Below are positions 8,466 to 17,460 of a stretch of DNA of 64,000 nucleotides, piece after piece; position 1 is the first letter of the stretch; each line of letters begins with the position of its first letter. The position numbers and the translations under genes were made by a program. Where the stretch lies: contig CBDETN010000028.1 in the NCBI GenBank assembly GCA_965242915.1, positions 124,001 through 188,000 on the forward strand, read 5' to 3'. Origin of the DNA: CAJXII01 sp965242915 (GTDB taxonomy: Bacteria > Campylobacterota > Campylobacteria > Campylobacterales > Arcobacteraceae). The notes beneath the pieces are model-generated. The model did not search any database. It worked only from the letters and a program-made list of their open reading frames with translations, and was not told the origin of the DNA.

Positions 8466-9563
8466 ATGTTCCACATGGAACACTCAGCAAAAGGAAAAAA
8501 TATAAAAACAATCTATGATTACACTTTAAAAGAGTTACAAGAAAGTTTAAAACCATCTTTTAGAGCAAAACAAGTTTATAATTGGATCTATAAAAAATAT
8601 GTAACTTCATATGAAGATATGAAAAACTTGCCAAAAGATTTGAAAGAAAATTTAACTAAAATTTTCCCTATTGATATATTAAAAATTATCAAAGTTGAAC
8701 AAAGTACAGACGGAAGTATTAAATACCTTTTTATGCTAAAAGATGGAACAACCGTTGAATCTGTACTGTTATTAATGAAAGAAAAACAAAAAGATGAAGA
8801 TGGTAATATTACAAAAAGTGAGAAATATACTTTTTGTATCTCATCTCAAGTTGGATGCAAAGTAGGGTGCACATTTTGTCTAACAGCCAAAGGTGGATTC
8901 ACCAGAGATTTAACAGCCGGAGAGATTGTAGCTCAAGTAATGTATCTAAAAAAAGAGAATAATATTCCTGAAAATAAAAGTGTAAATATAGTATATATGG
9001 GGATGGGTGAACCACTTGATAACTATGATAATTTAATACAAGGTATTAAGATAATTGCACAAGAGGATGGTTTATCAATTAGTACAAGAAGACAAACTAT
9101 CTCAACAAGCGGAATAAGCAGCAAGATAGAAAAATTAGGTAAAGAAAATTTAGGTGTACAGTTGGCTATATCTTTACATGCAGTTGATGATGAACTAAGA
9201 AGTGAATTGATCCCAATGAATAAAGCATATAATATTCAATCAATTATAGATGCAGTTAAAAAGTTTCCAATAGATGCACGAAAAAAAGTGATGTTTGAAT
9301 ATCTTGTAATAAAAGATAAAAATGATGATATAAAATCAGCAGATAAACTAGTGAAACTTCTAAATGGAATTAATGCAAAAGTTAATCTTATTTATTTTAA
9401 TCCTTATGATGGAACTCCATATCAAAGACCATCAAGAAATAATATGATAAAATTCCAAGATTATTTAAATGGTAAAGGTGTCCTTTGTACAATTAGAGAA
9501 TCAAAAGGTTTGGATATTTCAGCAGCCTGTGGGCAATTGAAAGAGAAAGAGAGTAATATATAA
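8466..9563 (+). CDS. rlmN: 23S rRNA (A2503-C2)/tRNA (A37-C2) methyltransferase RlmN
   Basis: This is a radical SAM enzyme of about 365 aa. The Fe-S cluster motif CKVGCTFC lies near residue 135. The SAM-binding GMGEPLDNYDN segment is near 178, and the C-terminal AACGQL cysteine motif forms the methyl-transfer intermediate. It methylates A2503 of 23S rRNA and A37 of some tRNAs. The start is uncertain: ATG 8466 and in-frame ATG 8475 both lie inside a parS-like palindrome, and homologues I remember begin close to IYDYTLKEL. No strong ribosome site precedes either ATG. The stop overlaps the next small ORF (TAATG). Confidence 0.93.
   Translation: MFHMEHSAKGKNIKTIYDYTLKELQESLKPSFRAKQVYNWIYKKYVTSYEDMKNLPKDLKENLTKIFPIDILKIIKVEQSTDGSIKYLFMLKDGTTVESVLLLMKEKQKDEDGNITKSEKYTFCISSQVGCKVGCTFCLTAKGGFTRDLTAGEIVAQVMYLKKENNIPENKSVNIVYMGMGEPLDNYDNLIQGIKIIAQEDGLSISTRRQTISTSGISSKIEKLGKENLGVQLAISLHAVDDELRSELIPMNKAYNIQSIIDAVKKFPIDARKKVMFEYLVIKDKNDDIKSADKLVKLLNGINAKVNLIYFNPYDGTPYQRPSRNNMIKFQDYLNGKGVLCTIRESKGLDISAACGQLKEKESNI
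8467..8482. promoter_or_regulatory. parS-like ParB binding site 2
   Basis: TGTTCCACATGGAACA is a palindrome except at its central step and differs from the parS variant TGTTCCACGTGGAACA by one base. It covers the presumed start of rlmN. Confidence 0.55.
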
Positions 9564-9658
9564 TGGATACATTAGATTTAGTATTTGTAATATTTTTAGG
9601 AATAGTTTTAATTGGTGGAATGGCATCACTATTTATTTATATGAAAAAGGAAGATTAA
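9563..9658 (+). CDS. Small single-pass membrane protein (31 aa)
   Basis: This short ORF begins MDTLDLVFVIFLGIVLIGG and ends MKKED. It is a single transmembrane helix with a short charged tail. Its ATG overlaps the rlmN stop, and it ends one base before gltX, so it is spaced as a real gene in the run. No function is recognised. Confidence 0.5.
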   Translation: MDTLDLVFVIFLGIVLIGGMASLFIYMKKED

Positions 9659-9659
9659 A

Positions 9660-11063
9660 ATGGCAATAACAAGATTTGCACCAAGTCCAACAGGATATTT
9701 ACATATAGGCGGTTTAAGAACTGCATTATATAGTTACCTTTGGGCAAAAAAAACCAAGGGTGAATTTAAACTTAGAATTGAAGATACCGATCAGGCAAGA
9801 AACAGTGAAGATGCAGTTAAAGCAATAATTGAAGCTTTTGATTGGGTTGGTATGGATAGTGATTGTGAAATTGAATATCAATCTAAAAGAGGAGATTTAT
9901 ATACTAAATATATCAATCAATTATTAGATGAAGGCAAGGCTTATAAATGTTATATGTCTAAAGATGAATTAGCCGAGCTTCGAGCTACACAAGAAGCTAA
10001 TAAACAAACTCCAAGATATGATGGAAGATATAGAGATTTTACAGGAACTCCTCCTGAGGGAATTGAGCCTGTAATTAGGATTAAAGCTCCACTTGAAGGG
10101 AAGTTAGAATTTGAAGACGGTGTAAAAGGTTTTATGAGTTTTGGTGCTGACCAAGTAGATGACTTTGTAATTGCAAGATCTAATGGAATACCGACTTATA
10201 ACTTTGTAGTAGCTGTTGATGATCATTTAATGGGTATGACAGATGTGTTAAGGGGTGATGATCACTTAACTAATACTCCAAAGCAAATAGTAGTTTATAA
10301 TGCTCTAGGCTTCGATATACCGAAGTTTTACCATATCCCAATGATAAACAATCCTCAGGGTAAAAAACTATCTAAAAGAGATGGTGCAATGAATGTAATG
10401 GACTATAAAGATTTGGGATATTTACCAGAAGCACTTTTAAACTTTTTAGTAAGATTAGGATGGAGTAATGGAGATCAAGAGATATTCAGCATTGACGAAA
10501 TGTTAGAACTTTTTGACCCAAATAATATTAACAAATCAGCCTCAGCATATAATGAAGAGAAGCTATTATGGTTAAATGGACATTATATTAAAAATGTAAC
10601 AAATGAAAGATTGGTAAAAGAGTTAAAATATTTTGATTGTGAATTACATGGTCATGACAAAAAAGAGATGTTATTGGATTTATGTAAAGAGAGAGCAAAT
10701 ACTTTAATAGAATTAAAAAAAGCAATTGATAATATTTTAGCAGTACCATTAAGTTATGATAAAAAAGGTGTAAAGAAATTTATTAAAGAAACTACAGTAG
10801 ATATGCTGGAAAATTATATGACTATATTAAAAGAACATAAAGAAACTTTACATCTTCCTGTTGATATTGAGTTAGTAACTAAACCGTTTATTGAGACAAA
10901 TGAACTAAAATTTCCACAGCTTTTTCAACCAATTAGAATCAGTCTAACAGGTGGAACACAAGCCCCATCGGTTTATGATGTGATAGCAGTTTTAGGTGTA
11001 GAGGAAAGTATCAAAAGAATTCAAGCAGCAATTCGTCAGAACTTCGGAAAAGAAGATGCTTAG
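9660..11063 (+). CDS. gltX: Glutamate-tRNA ligase
   Basis: The 467-aa class I aminoacyl-tRNA synthetase has the HIGH-type motif YLHIGGLRTAL at residue 13 and KMSKS-type KKLSKRDGA near 235. Many Campylobacterota carry two GltX paralogues, one of which mischarges tRNA-Gln for GatCAB amidation; whether this copy is the discriminating one cannot be told. A truncated glutaminyl-tRNA synthetase gene occurs at 57556-57947. It ends 8 bp into the next gene, indicating coupling. Confidence 0.95.
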   Translation: MAITRFAPSPTGYLHIGGLRTALYSYLWAKKTKGEFKLRIEDTDQARNSEDAVKAIIEAFDWVGMDSDCEIEYQSKRGDLYTKYINQLLDEGKAYKCYMSKDELAELRATQEANKQTPRYDGRYRDFTGTPPEGIEPVIRIKAPLEGKLEFEDGVKGFMSFGADQVDDFVIARSNGIPTYNFVVAVDDHLMGMTDVLRGDDHLTNTPKQIVVYNALGFDIPKFYHIPMINNPQGKKLSKRDGAMNVMDYKDLGYLPEALLNFLVRLGWSNGDQEIFSIDEMLELFDPNNINKSASAYNEEKLLWLNGHYIKNVTNERLVKELKYFDCELHGHDKKEMLLDLCKERANTLIELKKAIDNILAVPLSYDKKGVKKFIKETTVDMLENYMTILKEHKETLHLPVDIELVTKPFIETNELKFPQLFQPIRISLTGGTQAPSVYDVIAVLGVEESIKRIQAAIRQNFGKEDA

Positions 11064-11502
11064 AAAGACAACTTCATTTATACTGCTTTATTCTTTTATT
11101 ATTATGGTATTAAGTGGAGCTATGCTCTTTATATCACCGTTTGGAAGATTATCTATGATGATAAAGTGGGAGATGTTAGGATTGGGAAAGATGGAATATC
11201 AAGCACTTCATCTTATCTTTATGTTAGTATTCACACTTGCCGGAATTTTGCATACATATTTAAATTATAAAGCTATACTTCACTATTGGAAAAATAAATC
11301 TAAGAAAATAGTTATTTTTACTAAAGAATTTTCATTGGCAACAGCAGCTGTAGCAGGTTTATTTTATGCAACAGTTTCTCATGAGCCATTAACTGAAAAA
11401 TTTGTTAAAATGAATAAAAGCTTTAATGATTATTGGGTAGAAGACTTTAAAAAGAAAAGAATGGAGCAGATGATTGTGATGAGAGAAGAGATAATTAAAT
11501 AA
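11056..11502 (+). CDS. DUF4405-type membrane protein
   Basis: This 148-aa protein has an N-terminal membrane helix (about residues 7-29), a second at about 47-66 ending in the HTYLNYKAI motif, and a third near 88-103. This matches the DUF4405 family (cytochrome b-like small membrane proteins), with histidines in the second helix and its boundary. The function is unknown. It overlaps gltX by 8 bp and lies 2 bp before a sensor kinase, so it may be part of the same signalling unit. Confidence 0.55.
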   Translation: MLRKTTSFILLYSFIIMVLSGAMLFISPFGRLSMMIKWEMLGLGKMEYQALHLIFMLVFTLAGILHTYLNYKAILHYWKNKSKKIVIFTKEFSLATAAVAGLFYATVSHEPLTEKFVKMNKSFNDYWVEDFKKKRMEQMIVMREEIIK

Positions 11503-11504
11503 TT

Positions 11505-12716
11505 ATGCTACAACAATATATAGAAGCAATTGAAAAAAGTAATATAATATCAAGAACTGATACTGTTGGAATTATTACATTTGTAAATGATGAATTTTGT
11601 AAGATTTCTGGTTTTACTAAAGATGAGCTAATAGGTAAAAATCACAATATCGTAAGACATCCTGATGTTCCTGCTTCAGATTTTAAACTTCTTTGGGATA
11701 CCATAAAGAATAAACAAACATATAAAAGCACAGTAAAGAATCTCAGTAAAGACGGCTCAACTTTTTATGTAAATACAACAGTAACTCCAATACTTGATAA
11801 AGATGACAATATTGTAGAATATATAGCAATTCGCTATGATGTTACAAAAGAAGTACTCTTAAAAAAAGAACTTGAAAAAAAAGAGTATGAGCTGGAACAA
11901 TTAAATGAATCTTTAGAAATAAGGGTAAAAGAACAAACACAGCAACTTCAGGAATTAAATCAAACTTTGGAACTTAGAGTTCAAGAAGAGATTGTAAAGA
12001 ATGAGGAAAAACAAAAAGTAATGTTTTGGCAATCAAGACTTGCAAGTCTTGGACAAATGCTGGCAAATATAGCTCATCAGTGGAGACAGCCTCTAACGGA
12101 ACTAAGCCTTGCCACATTTAATATTAAAAAGGCAGCAGTTAATAAAAATGATGAAGACGTAAAAAAGTTTTATGTTGAAAGTAAAGATATTATTAAAAAT
12201 ATGTCAAATACAATAGATGATTTTACAAATTTCTTTAAACCTGATAAGCAGAAAAAATATTTTTATTTAAAAGATAGTGTTAATGAATCACTTTCAATTT
12301 TGAAAAAGATTATTAAAAGAGAAAATATTATCATAGAAACTAATTTTATGAATATAGAAGTACTTGGTGTTACAAATGAATTATCTCAAGTAATAATAAA
12401 TCTTATTCAAAATTCAAAAGATGCTTTTAATCAAAATAATATTGAAGAAAAGATTATAAAAATAACCACAAGTAAGAAAGATCGATGTGCAATTATTAAA
12501 ATAGAAGATAATGCAGGGGGGATAAGTGAGGAAAATATTGATAAAATATTTGAACCGTATTTTACAACAAAACATTCAAGCAGTGGTACCGGGTTAGGAC
12601 TTTTTATGTCAAAAATGATTTGTGAACAAGCTTTTAACGGTACAATTTTGGTTGAAAGAAATAAAGATGGGATAACTATTATAATAAAAATTCCTTTGGA
12701 GAGTGAGAATGGATAA
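11505..12716 (+). CDS. PAS-domain sensor histidine kinase
   Basis: The 403-aa cytoplasmic kinase has no membrane helix. An N-terminal PAS domain (about residues 10-115, with GKNHNIVRHPDVPASDF as in Aer-type PAS proteins) is followed by a coiled coil (about 120-170). The HisKA box is NIAHQWRQPLTE near 188, and the HATPase_c domain has N-box QNSKDAF, G1 DNAGGIS and G2 GTGLGLF. The PAS type suggests redox or oxygen sensing, which is inference. It overlaps the next gene, a response regulator, by 8 bp and forms a cognate pair with it. Confidence 0.9.
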   Translation: MLQQYIEAIEKSNIISRTDTVGIITFVNDEFCKISGFTKDELIGKNHNIVRHPDVPASDFKLLWDTIKNKQTYKSTVKNLSKDGSTFYVNTTVTPILDKDDNIVEYIAIRYDVTKEVLLKKELEKKEYELEQLNESLEIRVKEQTQQLQELNQTLELRVQEEIVKNEEKQKVMFWQSRLASLGQMLANIAHQWRQPLTELSLATFNIKKAAVNKNDEDVKKFYVESKDIIKNMSNTIDDFTNFFKPDKQKKYFYLKDSVNESLSILKKIIKRENIIIETNFMNIEVLGVTNELSQVIINLIQNSKDAFNQNNIEEKIIKITTSKKDRCAIIKIEDNAGGISEENIDKIFEPYFTTKHSSSGTGLGLFMSKMICEQAFNGTILVERNKDGITIIIKIPLESENG

Positions 12717-13383
12717 TAATTTTTTAAAAGAATTAAAAGTATTATTGGTTGAAGATGAAGAAAACCTGTCTCAACTTTTAAAAAATGCAATAGGGGATAA
12801 TTTTGATAGTTTTACTATTGCAAACAATGGGAAAGATGGGATAGAGAAATTTAAAGAAATATCTCCTGATCTTGTAATTACTGATATAATGATGCCGGTT
12901 TTAACCGGTCTAGAAATGGCTAAAGAGTTAAAACAGATAAAACCGAATATATCTATTATTATACTAAGTGCCTTTAGTGATAAAGATAAGTTATTAAATG
13001 CTATAGATGTAGGTATAGTTAAATACTTTATAAAACCATTTGATCCAGATGAACTTTTAAATTATATCATATCAATTAGTTCAACCTTAGGAAGTAATTT
13101 AATTTTACTAGCAGAGCAATTTAAATTTAATAAAGTAACAGGTAGTTTATATAAAAATAATAAACTTGTACCTCTTTCAAGAAAAGAAAAAGATTTTTTA
13201 CAGTTAATGGTGCAAAAAAGCCCGGAAGTTATTAATGATGTTTGTATAAAAAGTGTACTTTGGAAAGATGAAGAGGTTAGTGATGAAAGACTTAGAACTT
13301 TTATAAAAAGGCTTAGAATTAAAACTTCCAAACGATTGGTTCAGAATGTAAAAGGGCAAGGGTATCAAATTGCACTTGCATAA
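12709..13383 (+). CDS. OmpR-family response regulator
   Basis: The receiver domain (residues 1-120) has acidic pocket EDEE, phospho-acceptor D in VITDIMMP near residue 60, and the KPFDPDELL lysine. A winged-helix DNA-binding domain follows (about 140-224, PLSRKEKDFLQLMV to NVKGQGYQIA). I place the start at ATG 12709, six bases after an in-frame GTG, because GGAG lies at the right spacing. It overlaps the stop of the kinase and is its likely partner. Target genes are unknown. Confidence 0.9.
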   Translation: MDNNFLKELKVLLVEDEENLSQLLKNAIGDNFDSFTIANNGKDGIEKFKEISPDLVITDIMMPVLTGLEMAKELKQIKPNISIIILSAFSDKDKLLNAIDVGIVKYFIKPFDPDELLNYIISISSTLGSNLILLAEQFKFNKVTGSLYKNNKLVPLSRKEKDFLQLMVQKSPEVINDVCIKSVLWKDEEVSDERLRTFIKRLRIKTSKRLVQNVKGQGYQIALA

Positions 13384-13409
13384 GAATAAAAAGATGAAAG
13401 TGGAAAGCT

Positions 13410-13763
13410 ATGATGATAATATGGCATAATCCAAAATGCAGTAAATCTAGAGAATGCATCAAGGTTCTTGATGAAAAAAATATTGACTTTATTATTCGTG
13501 AATATTTAGTAGACAGCCCTAGCAAACTGGAGTTAGAAGAATTAATAAGTATAATGAATATTTTGGATATTCGGGATATGATGAGGACTAAAGAAAGTGA
13601 ATATAAAGAACTTGATTTGGCTAATAAAGATAAAACAAGTGAAGATTTAGTTGATGCTATGGTTAGATTTCCAAAGTTAATTGAGCGACCTATTGGAATA
13701 AACAGTGGTGTTGCTACGGTAGGGCGACCTTTAGAATATAGGTCTTTATTCTTTTCTTTTTAG
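13410..13763 (+). CDS. ArsC/Spx-family arsenate reductase-like protein
   Basis: This 117-aa thioredoxin-fold protein begins IIWHNPKCSKSRECIKVL, with the redox Cys in the NPKCSKS loop near residue 10. It has the conserved R-P-I motif in LIERPIGINSGVATVGRP. ArsC proteins reduce arsenate with glutaredoxin; close relatives (YffB-like) have other roles. The last eight residues differ from the usual C-terminus, and the stop codon lies inside a strong hairpin at 13749-13775. The tail may therefore have been replaced by an inserted repeat. Confidence 0.75.
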   Translation: MMIIWHNPKCSKSRECIKVLDEKNIDFIIREYLVDSPSKLELEELISIMNILDIRDMMRTKESEYKELDLANKDKTSEDLVDAMVRFPKLIERPIGINSGVATVGRPLEYRSLFFSF

Positions 13764-13775
13764 TAAAGAAAAGAA
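13749..13775. repeat. Hairpin at the arsC 3' end, possible intergenic repeat
   Basis: TTCTTTTCTTT and AAAGAAAAGAA form an 11-bp stem around TTAGT, containing the arsC stop. The 320 bases to hom (13764-14083) also hold AAAATGTAA...TTACATTTT arms near 13834 and 13863. A 65-codon open frame at 13808-14005 has no start signal and no recognisable product. I see a repeat-like spacer, not a gene. Confidence 0.45.
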
Positions 13776-14071
13776 CTAAAAGAAAATCGGTGTGTCAGTT
13801 ATGATTTTTGGGATTTTTATCTTGTTTTTCTAAAAATGTAAAACTTGCTACGCTCAAACACTTACATTTTCTTCACGAAAAAAAAGATAAAAAGTCTTAT
13901 CCAAAAATTATAAAGCACACCATCCCAGATAGCAAACTTCTAAATACTAAAAAATACTCATCTTTTCTATATAAGTACAAACTACAATATACTGGTACAA
14001 TTTGATATTTTCGGAAAAAATAAAAGGGAAGAGAAGTTTAAATATTTATACTAAAGTCAAACTTGACAACA

Positions 14072-14093
14072 AGAAGAGTAAATTTACTCTTCT
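14072..14093. terminator. Palindromic terminator at the end of hom
   Basis: A 22-bp perfect palindrome (AGAAGAGTAAA and its complement) overlaps the hom stop codon. On the minus strand it would end transcription of the aminotransferase-hom run. Confidence 0.5.
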
Positions 14094-15400
14094 ATTCTAA
14101 TCATCGCAGGTGTTGACAAAACAACACCAGAACTTTTAAGCTCCTCTAGAGCTTCTTTTATATCTTTTTCTTTACAAGTATGAGTAGATAAAAGTAAATT
14201 TGCTTTATCTTTATCACATGGTTTTTGAAGCATAGTTTTAATAGAAATATTTTTATTTCCTAAAATAGTGGCAACTTTAGCTAAGACACCACTTTTATCT
14301 TCTACTTGCATTCTTAAATAATATTTTGTCTCAATATCATCTTTTGATGCAAGTGTTAATCCGTCCTTTAATGGCTTCTTGAAGCCTAACATAGGTGAAC
14401 CTTTACCTTTTCTTGCGATATCAATAATATTAGCTATTACAGCACTTGCTGTTGCGTCACCACCAGCTCCTGCTCCGTAAAACAAAGTTTCTCCAACTTT
14501 ATCTCCGATAACACTAATACCATTCATTACACCATCTACTTTTGCAATCATTTCATCATTTGAAATTAGCACACTATGAACTCTTAATTCTACTTCAGTA
14601 TCTTTTTTGTCCTCATTCTTGCGGGATTTCATCTTTGCAATTCCAAGTAATTTAATTGCATAGTTAAATTCTTTGGCAAATTCAATATCTTCAGCACTGA
14701 TATTTTCAATACCTTCTATTAAAATATCTTCCGGTTTGGCATCAATTCCGTAAGCGATACTTGCTAAGATTAAAAGTTTATGTGCCGCATCAAATCCACC
14801 AACATCAAAAGTTGGATCTGCTTCTGCATATCCTAACTCTTGAGCTTCTTTTAAAATTACATCATAAGGGATATTCTCATTTATCATTTTATCAAGCATA
14901 TAATTACAAGTACCATTTATGATACCTCTGATTGATTCGATGTGATTTGCAGTAAGACCATCTCTTAAAGCATTGATAATTGGAATACCACCGGCAACTG
15001 CTGCTTCATATTCAAAACGCCCTGCATAGGGTGTTTCTTTAGTCAATGCGATATCTTGGGCTATGGCTTGTAATTCATATCTGTGATAAGCCAGTAAAGC
15101 TTTATTTGCAGTAACTACCGCTTTACCTTTTTCTAATGCTTTTTTAACAACTGCATAAGGTTCTTCAACTCCACCCATAAGTTCAACAATCACATCAATA
15201 GAATCATCATTTAAAAGATCATCTGGATTGTCAGTTAATTTGATGCTTACATCTCTTTTTTTATTTAAATTATTTACTACTCCTGCAACAACTTTAATTT
15301 CAACTCCAGCACGAGCGGTAATTATATCTTTGTTATCTTCTAAAATTTTACAAACACTAGTACCTACAGTTCCAACTCCAACTATTCCAACTTTCAACAT
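14084..15400 (-). CDS. hom: Homoserine dehydrogenase
   Basis: The 438-aa enzyme has an NAD(P)-binding start VGIVGVGTVGTSV, the catalytic domain with GIINGTCNYMLDKM near residue 170 and ELGYAEADPTFDVGG near 198, and a C-terminal ACT domain (about 350-425) typical of threonine feedback control. It reduces aspartate semialdehyde to homoserine for threonine and methionine synthesis. It directly follows the aminotransferase gene with no gap between stop and start. Confidence 0.95.
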   Translation of the reverse strand: MLKVGIVGVGTVGTSVCKILEDNKDIITARAGVEIKVVAGVVNNLNKKRDVSIKLTDNPDDLLNDDSIDVIVELMGGVEEPYAVVKKALEKGKAVVTANKALLAYHRYELQAIAQDIALTKETPYAGRFEYEAAVAGGIPIINALRDGLTANHIESIRGIINGTCNYMLDKMINENIPYDVILKEAQELGYAEADPTFDVGGFDAAHKLLILASIAYGIDAKPEDILIEGIENISAEDIEFAKEFNYAIKLLGIAKMKSRKNEDKKDTEVELRVHSVLISNDEMIAKVDGVMNGISVIGDKVGETLFYGAGAGGDATASAVIANIIDIARKGKGSPMLGFKKPLKDGLTLASKDDIETKYYLRMQVEDKSGVLAKVATILGNKNISIKTMLQKPCDKDKANLLLSTHTCKEKDIKEALEELKSSGVVLSTPAMIRIEE

Positions 15401-16621
15401 CTATTTATCTCCATCTTCATATTGTTTTAAAAACTTCTGAACTTTTAAAGCAGCTTTTGCAATTCTTTCATCATTTTCGATAAGAGCAATTCTAACCCAT
15501 CCTTCACCATCATGACCAAATCCCACACCTGGACTCATAGCAACTCCCGCTTCGGATAGTAGTTTTTTAGAAAATTCCAGAGAACCTAAGTGTTGCACGC
15601 ATTGTGGTATTTTTGTCCATATAAACATTGAGGCTTTATTTCTTTTAATATCCCAACCAATTTTTCCAAACTCTTCTATAAATTTATCTTGTCTATGATT
15701 ATATTTTTGGGTAATTTCATTTACACAATCTACACTTCCATTTAATGCAGTTGCTGCTGCTACTTGAATAGGTGTAAACATTCCATAGTCAAGCCATGAT
15801 TTTAATTTAGTCAATGCTCCAATTAGTTTTGCATTACCAACAAAAAATCCAATTCTCCAGCCTGCCATATTGTAAGACTTGCTTAATGTAAAACTTTCAA
15901 CAGCAACATCTAGTGCACCTTCAACTTCCAGAATAGATGGAGTTTTATATCCGCCAAAACTAATATCTCCATAAGCAATATCACTAATGATATAAAATCT
16001 TTCTCTTTTTGCCATAGCAACCAATCTTACATAAAAATCAGATGTAACTGTTGCTGATGTTGGATTGTGCGGGAAGTTTACTAAAACATATTTTGGTTTT
16101 ACATGAGCAAATTTAAAAATATTTTCTAAATCTTCAAAAAACTTATCTTCATCAATATTATAGTGCTCATCAAATACTAATTTTAAATCTTCTACAACTC
16201 CACCAGCTAAGATAAAAGAATAAGCATGGATAGGATAAGTAGGTGTCGGAACTACTGCTACATCACCCGGATTTGTGATTGCATAAGCCATATGAGAATA
16301 ACCATCTTTAGATCCAATTGTTGCAATGGTTTGAGTTTTGGTATCTAAAGTTACACCATATCTTCTTTTATACCAAGCTGCAATTGCATCAAGAACTTCA
16401 GGTATCCCTTGTGACGGCGAATAGCCATGAGTACCACTGGTTCTGGCACTTTTTACCAAAGCATCAACAATATGCTCTGGAGTATCTCCATCTGGATTTC
16501 CCATTGAAAAGTCAATAACTTCCCGACCCTCTTTTTTTAATTTTACTTTAATATCATTAATTTCTGCAAAAACATATTTTGGTAGATTATCTACTCTATT
16601 AAATTTTATTTCATCAAACAT
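15401..16621 (-). CDS. Class I/II aminotransferase (AlaC/LL-DAP aminotransferase-like)
   Basis: This 406-aa PLP-dependent fold-type I aminotransferase has NFPHNPTSA near residue 180, the SDIAYGDISF segment and the PLP-lysine motif SFTLSKSYNMAGWRIGF near 245. Members of this subgroup in Campylobacterota are annotated as aspartate, alanine or LL-diaminopimelate aminotransferases; the substrate is not fixed by sequence. It is coupled to hom, consistent with aspartate-family amino-acid metabolism. Confidence 0.85.
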   Translation of the reverse strand: MFDEIKFNRVDNLPKYVFAEINDIKVKLKKEGREVIDFSMGNPDGDTPEHIVDALVKSARTSGTHGYSPSQGIPEVLDAIAAWYKRRYGVTLDTKTQTIATIGSKDGYSHMAYAITNPGDVAVVPTPTYPIHAYSFILAGGVVEDLKLVFDEHYNIDEDKFFEDLENIFKFAHVKPKYVLVNFPHNPTSATVTSDFYVRLVAMAKRERFYIISDIAYGDISFGGYKTPSILEVEGALDVAVESFTLSKSYNMAGWRIGFFVGNAKLIGALTKLKSWLDYGMFTPIQVAAATALNGSVDCVNEITQKYNHRQDKFIEEFGKIGWDIKRNKASMFIWTKIPQCVQHLGSLEFSKKLLSEAGVAMSPGVGFGHDGEGWVRIALIENDERIAKAALKVQKFLKQYEDGDK

Positions 16622-16633
16622 TTTTTCCCTTTT

Positions 16634-17455
16634 TTACCTAACTATTATGCTAAGTCCTCTTTTAATATTTATTAAAGTATATAAATCTGTTATTTTAATA
16701 TACTTTGTTTCACGTGGAACCTTTGTCTTGTAACCTTTGTAAACTCTATCTTTTTTTATAACTTTCAGTACATTTAGATGATTATCGTAAAATGCAATAT
16801 ATGGAAACCAATGATTTAAATTTCTACTGATAACTTGCAAAGAAGTTGCATCAGTCACTTTAATAAAATATGGTTTTAAAGGCTTCTCTAAAATCACTTT
16901 TTCATTATTATCTACTTTGACAGCATCTGTTATATTGGCGAAATTAACATCAATGTTATATCTCCAAAATGAATCAGTAACTTTTTCAATATCTAAAATA
17001 TGGCAAGATTTTAATTTTAGCTCTTCAGTTAAAATTAAAGGATCAAGTGCATATTCGGCGTTAAATACAATTGTCCATCTCATTGTATTTATCTTTTTAT
17101 TAAATATATTTGATTTTGTAAAATAATAAGAATAGCCCATACCGCGAAGTGTATCATTAAGTATTTTTAATGATTTAATCGGATCATTATTCGTTATAAA
17201 TTCTATATTTATCTGTTTTGGTTTTTTAAACTTTAAATGCAGAAGACCATTTTCTTTTAATGTTTCTAAAAGTAATTTGTAGTTTAACTGATCACCTGTG
17301 ATAAAATTTTTTTCTTGAGTTCTAAATAAAATATGTATTAGATTATTATGAAGATTAAATTGCTCTTTCCCCATCAAGTTTTCTATTTTGTTTAATAATT
17401 TATTAGCACTTAATGTACTAATAAGAATAAAAATTAAAAAAAGAATTTTCTTCAT
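16634..17455 (-). CDS. Exported protein of unknown function
   Basis: The 273-aa protein has a signal peptide (MKKILFLIFILISTLSA). The rest is rich in Lys/Asn/Ile with no domain I recognise. A beta-rich periplasmic protein is plausible. A parS-like site lies in its 3' part (16706-16721). It sits between the aminotransferase and rlmB on the same strand with short gaps, so it is probably co-transcribed. Confidence 0.6.
   Translation of the reverse strand: MKKILFLIFILISTLSANKLLNKIENLMGKEQFNLHNNLIHILFRTQEKNFITGDQLNYKLLLETLKENGLLHLKFKKPKQINIEFITNNDPIKSLKILNDTLRGMGYSYYFTKSNIFNKKINTMRWTIVFNAEYALDPLILTEELKLKSCHILDIEKVTDSFWRYNIDVNFANITDAVKVDNNEKVILEKPLKPYFIKVTDATSLQVISRNLNHWFPYIAFYDNHLNVLKVIKKDRVYKGYKTKVPRETKYIKITDLYTLINIKRGLSIIVR
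16706..16721. promoter_or_regulatory. parS-like ParB binding site 3
   Basis: TGTTTCACGTGGAACC has a perfect GTTTCACGTGGAAC core of the parS type. It lies within coding sequence (codons for V-P-R-E-T on the minus strand). Confidence 0.7.
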
Positions 17456-17460
17456 CTGTA

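Noticed and set aside
13808..14005. 65-codon open frame after arsC
   Set aside because: No ribosome site, no domain, and it lies in a spacer with inverted repeats; more likely non-coding.
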